6,283 nt of DNA from Clostridia bacterium (GTDB lineage: Bacteria; Bacillota_A; Clostridia; Christensenellales; Aristaeellaceae), in assembly GCA_017398245.1 (NCBI GenBank), contig JAFQGN010000316.1, positions 1 through 6,283 of the forward strand. The letters are read 5' to 3'. Each line of letters begins with the position of its first letter. Position 1 is the first letter of the stretch. Made by a program: the position numbers and the translations under genes. The notes beneath the pieces are model-generated. The model saw only the letters and a list, made by a program, of their open reading frames with translations, was not told where the DNA came from and ran no database searches. This document shows positions 5,339 through 6,283 of the stretch, in pieces.

Positions 5339-6205
5339 ATGGATTACGCCGCATGGAATTCGGCCCTTCTGGAACGACTGAGCCTGTATCTGAACGGGCA
5401 CGAGCGCGATATCGACGCCGCCTCCGCGCGCGATCTTATGCGCGCCTGCCGCATGAACGAGACCGAGGCCTTCTCCATGCTCCTTGCCGCCATGCTCGGG
5501 CTGGAGACCGACCTGTACCCTGAGCACCGGCAGGCGTTCGAGGCCTATTTTCCGTACATGGTGCGCCTGCTCGATCCCGCCCTCTACCGGGCCGACCCCT
5601 ACTATGCCGCCGTGCGCATTCCCTCGCGCAAGCAGGGCCGCTGGGAGCTTTGCACCCAGACCTACGCCCCCTGCGAGGCCTTCGTCTGCGGAGATATGCA
5701 GCGCATGCCCGACGGCCGGCTCATCGCGCCCATCGGCTTTTTCATGGAGCCGTTTTCCTACCCTTGCGTCAAGGAAAACGGCCGCGAGTGGATGCTGATC
5801 ACCCCCAACGAGATCGAAACCATGCGCCCGGCGATCGATCAGGCAAATGGCAAAGTGCTCGCCTTCGGCCTCGGGCTGGGGTATTTTGCCTTCATGGCCG
5901 CACGAAAGCCAGAAGTCGCCTCCGTCACCGTCGTCGAGCGCGATGCAAACGTGATCCGCCTCTTCAAGGAGCACATCCTTCCCCAGTTCCCGCAGATACA
6001 AAAGCTGCGCATCGTGCAGGCCGACGCGTTTGATTACATGCAAAATTGCGCCCCCGCCGAGCGATACGACTTCATCTTTACCGATCTCTGGCACGACGCG
6101 GGCGACGGCCTTCCCCTGTACCGGCGCATGAAGGCTCTCGAGCCGCTCAGCCCCGCCTCCCGCTTCACCTACTGGATCGAGCCCACGCTCCGGGCGTATC
6201 TTTGA
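5339..6205 (+). CDS. class I SAM-methyltransferase-like protein (spermidine-synthase-like fold), substrate unknown
   Basis: This 288-residue soluble protein has two parts. Residues 1-about 165 are mainly helical at first (1-80) and then carry a mixed region around 85-155; I do not recognise this part. Residues 170-288 look like a Rossmann-type SAM-binding domain: motif I KVLAFGLGLGYFAF (172-185) with a glycine-rich loop, an acidic residue E200 ending the second strand (VTVVERD), D229 in LRIVQADAFDY, and the YDFIFTDLWHD strand (243-253). The FTDLWHD segment resembles spermidine-synthase-like proteins, but the domain is short for an aminopropyltransferase, so I do not call that activity. No signal peptide or transmembrane segment is seen. 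The ribosome binding site is weak (around AAAGCGAG, 5320-5327). An ATG at 5328 is out of frame, which supports the start at 5339. The gene is divergent from GH32 and followed by a strong hairpin, so it is probably monocistronic. Confidence 0.72.
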   Translation: MDYAAWNSALLERLSLYLNGHERDIDAASARDLMRACRMNETEAFSMLLAAMLGLETDLYPEHRQAFEAYFPYMVRLLDPALYRADPYYAAVRIPSRKQGRWELCTQTYAPCEAFVCGDMQRMPDGRLIAPIGFFMEPFSYPCVKENGREWMLITPNEIETMRPAIDQANGKVLAFGLGLGYFAFMAARKPEVASVTVVERDANVIRLFKEHILPQFPQIQKLRIVQADAFDYMQNCAPAERYDFIFTDLWHDAGDGLPLYRRMKALEPLSPASRFTYWIEPTLRAYL

Positions 6206-6213
6206 GGCGCAAA

Positions 6214-6255
6214 GCGGGAGGGACCTTTCTTTCGAAAAAGAAAGGCCCCTCCCGC
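6214..6255 (+). terminator. long hairpin after the methyltransferase-like gene, probable terminator or repeat element
   Basis: GCGGGAGGG (6214-6222) pairs with CCCTCCCGC (6247-6255). After one A-C mismatch, CCTTTCTTT (6224-6232) pairs with AAAGAAAGG (6237-6245) around the loop CGAA. This gives 18 base pairs starting 8 bases after the stop codon. The position suggests transcription termination or 3'-end protection for the upstream gene. No T-run follows the stem on either strand, so it is not a textbook intrinsic terminator. It may instead be one copy of a dispersed palindromic repeat. Confidence 0.55.
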
Positions 6256-6260
6256 ACCCT

Positions 6261-6283
6261 CCCCAAAGAAATCTGTATTGGGG
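6261..6283. repeat. second small hairpin at the window edge
   Basis: CCCCAA (6261-6266) pairs with TTGGGG (6278-6283) around an 11-base loop. It sits 5 bases after the long hairpin and touches the window end, so the stem may be longer outside. Together the two hairpins could be one composite repeat unit or a paired 3'-end structure. Confidence 0.4.

Noticed and set aside
5227..5340. N-terminal extension of GH32 by 38 codons
   Set aside because: It would include the TATAAT box and the ribosome binding site. GH32 homology begins just after the start at 5226, where spacing to AGGGGG is good.
5093..6094. Open frame of 333 codons on the minus strand, opposite the methyltransferase-like gene
   Set aside because: It crosses the divergent promoter region and the start of GH32 in another frame. 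The plus-strand gene has SAM-binding motifs and a promoter, and this frame has neither.
1..6283. CRISPR array, tRNA or rRNA genes, insertion sequence or defence system
   Set aside because: No regularly spaced repeats, no cloverleaf or rRNA sequence, and no transposase, nuclease or phage-like protein were seen on either strand.

Overview
The window looks like chromosomal DNA from an anaerobic, fermentative, GC-rich member of the Clostridia/Firmicutes. The evidence is a complete set of [FeFe]-hydrogenase maturation genes, strong purine-rich ribosome binding sites, sigma-A-type promoters and a Firmicutes-style leader with a terminator. I cannot name a genus from the sequence alone.

Layout. Positions 1-3563, minus strand, hold an operon read right to left: a small TM1266-family protein (3294-3563), hydE (2248-3297, overlapping the previous gene by 4 bases), hydG (676-2124) and hydF (1-621, running off the left edge). 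Together HydE, HydG and HydF build the 2Fe subcluster of the H-cluster. HydG splits tyrosine and makes an Fe/CO/CN synthon. HydE processes that synthon. HydF is the GTPase scaffold on which the subcluster is assembled and passed to the hydrogenase. The catalytic hydrogenase itself is not in the window.

Positions 3564-3870 hold no protein gene, but they are the most interesting part. On the minus strand there is a near-consensus promoter (TTGACG, 17 bases, TATACT). It is followed by a roughly 200-base leader with a folded domain, then an intrinsic terminator (3630-3672), and only then the ribosome binding site of the first operon gene. An upstream segment of the leader can pair with the 5' arm of the terminator, which gives an anti-terminator that excludes it. 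This is the architecture of a transcription-attenuation switch or riboswitch controlling hydrogenase maturation. I could not match it to a known class.

Positions 3871-5226, minus strand, encode a cytoplasmic-looking GH32 beta-fructosidase with all three catalytic motifs. A compact intergenic region (5227-5338) carries divergent extended -10 promoters for this gene and for a plus-strand gene (5339-6205) encoding a protein with a class I SAM-methyltransferase/spermidine-synthase-like fold of unknown substrate. The window ends in two tandem hairpins (6214-6283), probably a transcription end and possibly a dispersed repeat.

The genes form at least three transcription units. Sugar use (GH32) and hydrogen metabolism are both plausible in a sugar fermenter, but their adjacency alone does not show that they work together.
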